From positions 1 through 5,686 of the forward strand of contig JALUTW010000480.1 of the NCBI GenBank assembly GCA_027021685.1: a stretch of DNA of 5,686 nt, given 5' to 3'. How positions within the stretch are numbered: the first letter of the stretch is position 1; the number at the start of each line of letters is the position of its first letter. Source of the DNA: Chromatiales bacterium. GTDB lineage: Bacteria > Pseudomonadota > Gammaproteobacteria > CAMYNG01. The translations under genes were made by a program, and so were the position numbers. Shown here piece by piece: positions 5,321-5,686 of this stretch. The notes beneath the pieces are model-generated. The model worked only from the letters and a program-made list of their open reading frames with translations, had not been told where the DNA came from and did no database searches.

Positions 5321-5686
5321 ATGAAACGCTTCCTGATCGCCGTTTTGATGATGCTGACCTCCACCGCCGGGGCCGAGGTGGTGGGCGAGGTGGTGCGTTA
5401 CCGCGACGGCGGCGTGGAGATGCACGGCTACATCGCATGGGAAAAGACCAGGGCCGGCCGCCGCCCGGGGGTACTCGTGGTTCACGAATGGTGGGGGCAC
5501 AACGAATATGCCCGCCGCCGCGCGTGCATGCTGGCAGCACTGGGTTACACCGCGCTGGCGGTGGACATGTACGGTGGCGGCCGCCAGGCTACCCATCCCG
5601 ACAATGCCGCGGCCTTCGCCGCCGAGGTCACGCGCAACTGGGACATCGCCGAGCAGCGCTTCCGCGCCGCACTGAAGGTGCTGCGG
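5321..5686 (+). CDS. Exported dienelactone hydrolase family protein (partial, 3' end missing)
   Basis: The first 122 residues of an alpha/beta hydrolase of the dienelactone hydrolase family are present; the gene stays open to the right edge. Residues 1-18 form a signal peptide: MKR, a hydrophobic stretch, then cleavage after A-G-A, so the protein is probably periplasmic. The mature part shows VLVVHEWWGHNEYARRRA (51-68), which holds the glutamate and oxyanion-region motif of this family (HEWWG, compare HEIFG-type motifs), then LAALGYTALAVDMYG (71-85), the typical second strand. The nucleophile elbow and the catalytic Asp and His would lie beyond the window, so activity cannot be judged. ATG 5321 has a strong AGGGAGG (5308-5314) six bases upstream. 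The substrate is unknown; family members hydrolyse dienelactones or other esters and lactones. It lies 98 bases after the receiver gene, probably on a separate transcript. Confidence 0.88.
   Translation, partial: MKRFLIAVLMMLTSTAGAEVVGEVVRYRDGGVEMHGYIAWEKTRAGRRPGVLVVHEWWGHNEYARRRACMLAALGYTALAVDMYGGGRQATHPDNAAAFAAEVTRNWDIAEQRFRAALKVLR

Overview
This is a GC-rich (about 70% by eye), gene-dense chromosomal segment from a bacterium, most likely a gammaproteobacterium. The pointers are the purE-purK pair of the two-enzyme (PurK plus class I PurE) type, a PAS-PAS-PAS-GGDEF-EAL protein, and a PilH-like response regulator. An Ectothiorhodospiraceae-like (Thioalkalivibrio or Halorhodospira type) host fits the composition and promoter style, but that is an inference and not a firm placement. 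No mobile elements, CRISPR arrays, tRNAs, rRNAs or phage genes were seen.

Layout: at the extreme left edge a minus-strand gene seems to begin (start codon at 14-12, with a ribosome binding site and a TACAAT box upstream), but only four codons are in view. A gap of about 180 bases holds an 8-bp hairpin. Then comes a minus-strand purine operon, purE (1769-1272) followed by purK (1275-193), whose ends overlap by four bases (GTGA). A 351-base divergent intergenic region separates purE from a plus-strand gene (2121-4601) for an 826-residue cytoplasmic cyclic-di-GMP protein with three PAS domains, a GGDEF domain (motif GGDDF, I-site intact) and an EAL domain with its catalytic residues in place. 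A terminator and a promoter lie almost on top of each other at 4649-4705. A stand-alone CheY-like receiver protein (4746-5222) follows, PilH-like with a 34-residue basic N-terminal extension. The window ends inside a dienelactone-hydrolase-family gene with a signal peptide (5321 to the right edge).

Functionally, purE and purK work together: PurK makes N5-CAIR from AIR, bicarbonate and ATP, and PurE converts it to CAIR in de novo purine synthesis. The cyclic-di-GMP protein and the receiver protein are both signalling proteins. PilH-type regulators act in type IV pilus motility, which c-di-GMP also controls, so their adjacency is suggestive, but each appears to have its own promoter and no pilus gene is visible. 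The hydrolase looks independent.

I found no convincing undescribed system here. The points most worth a second look are the GGDDF variant paired with an intact I-site, the long structured leader of the c-di-GMP gene, the terminator/promoter overlap, and the basic extension on the PilH-like protein.
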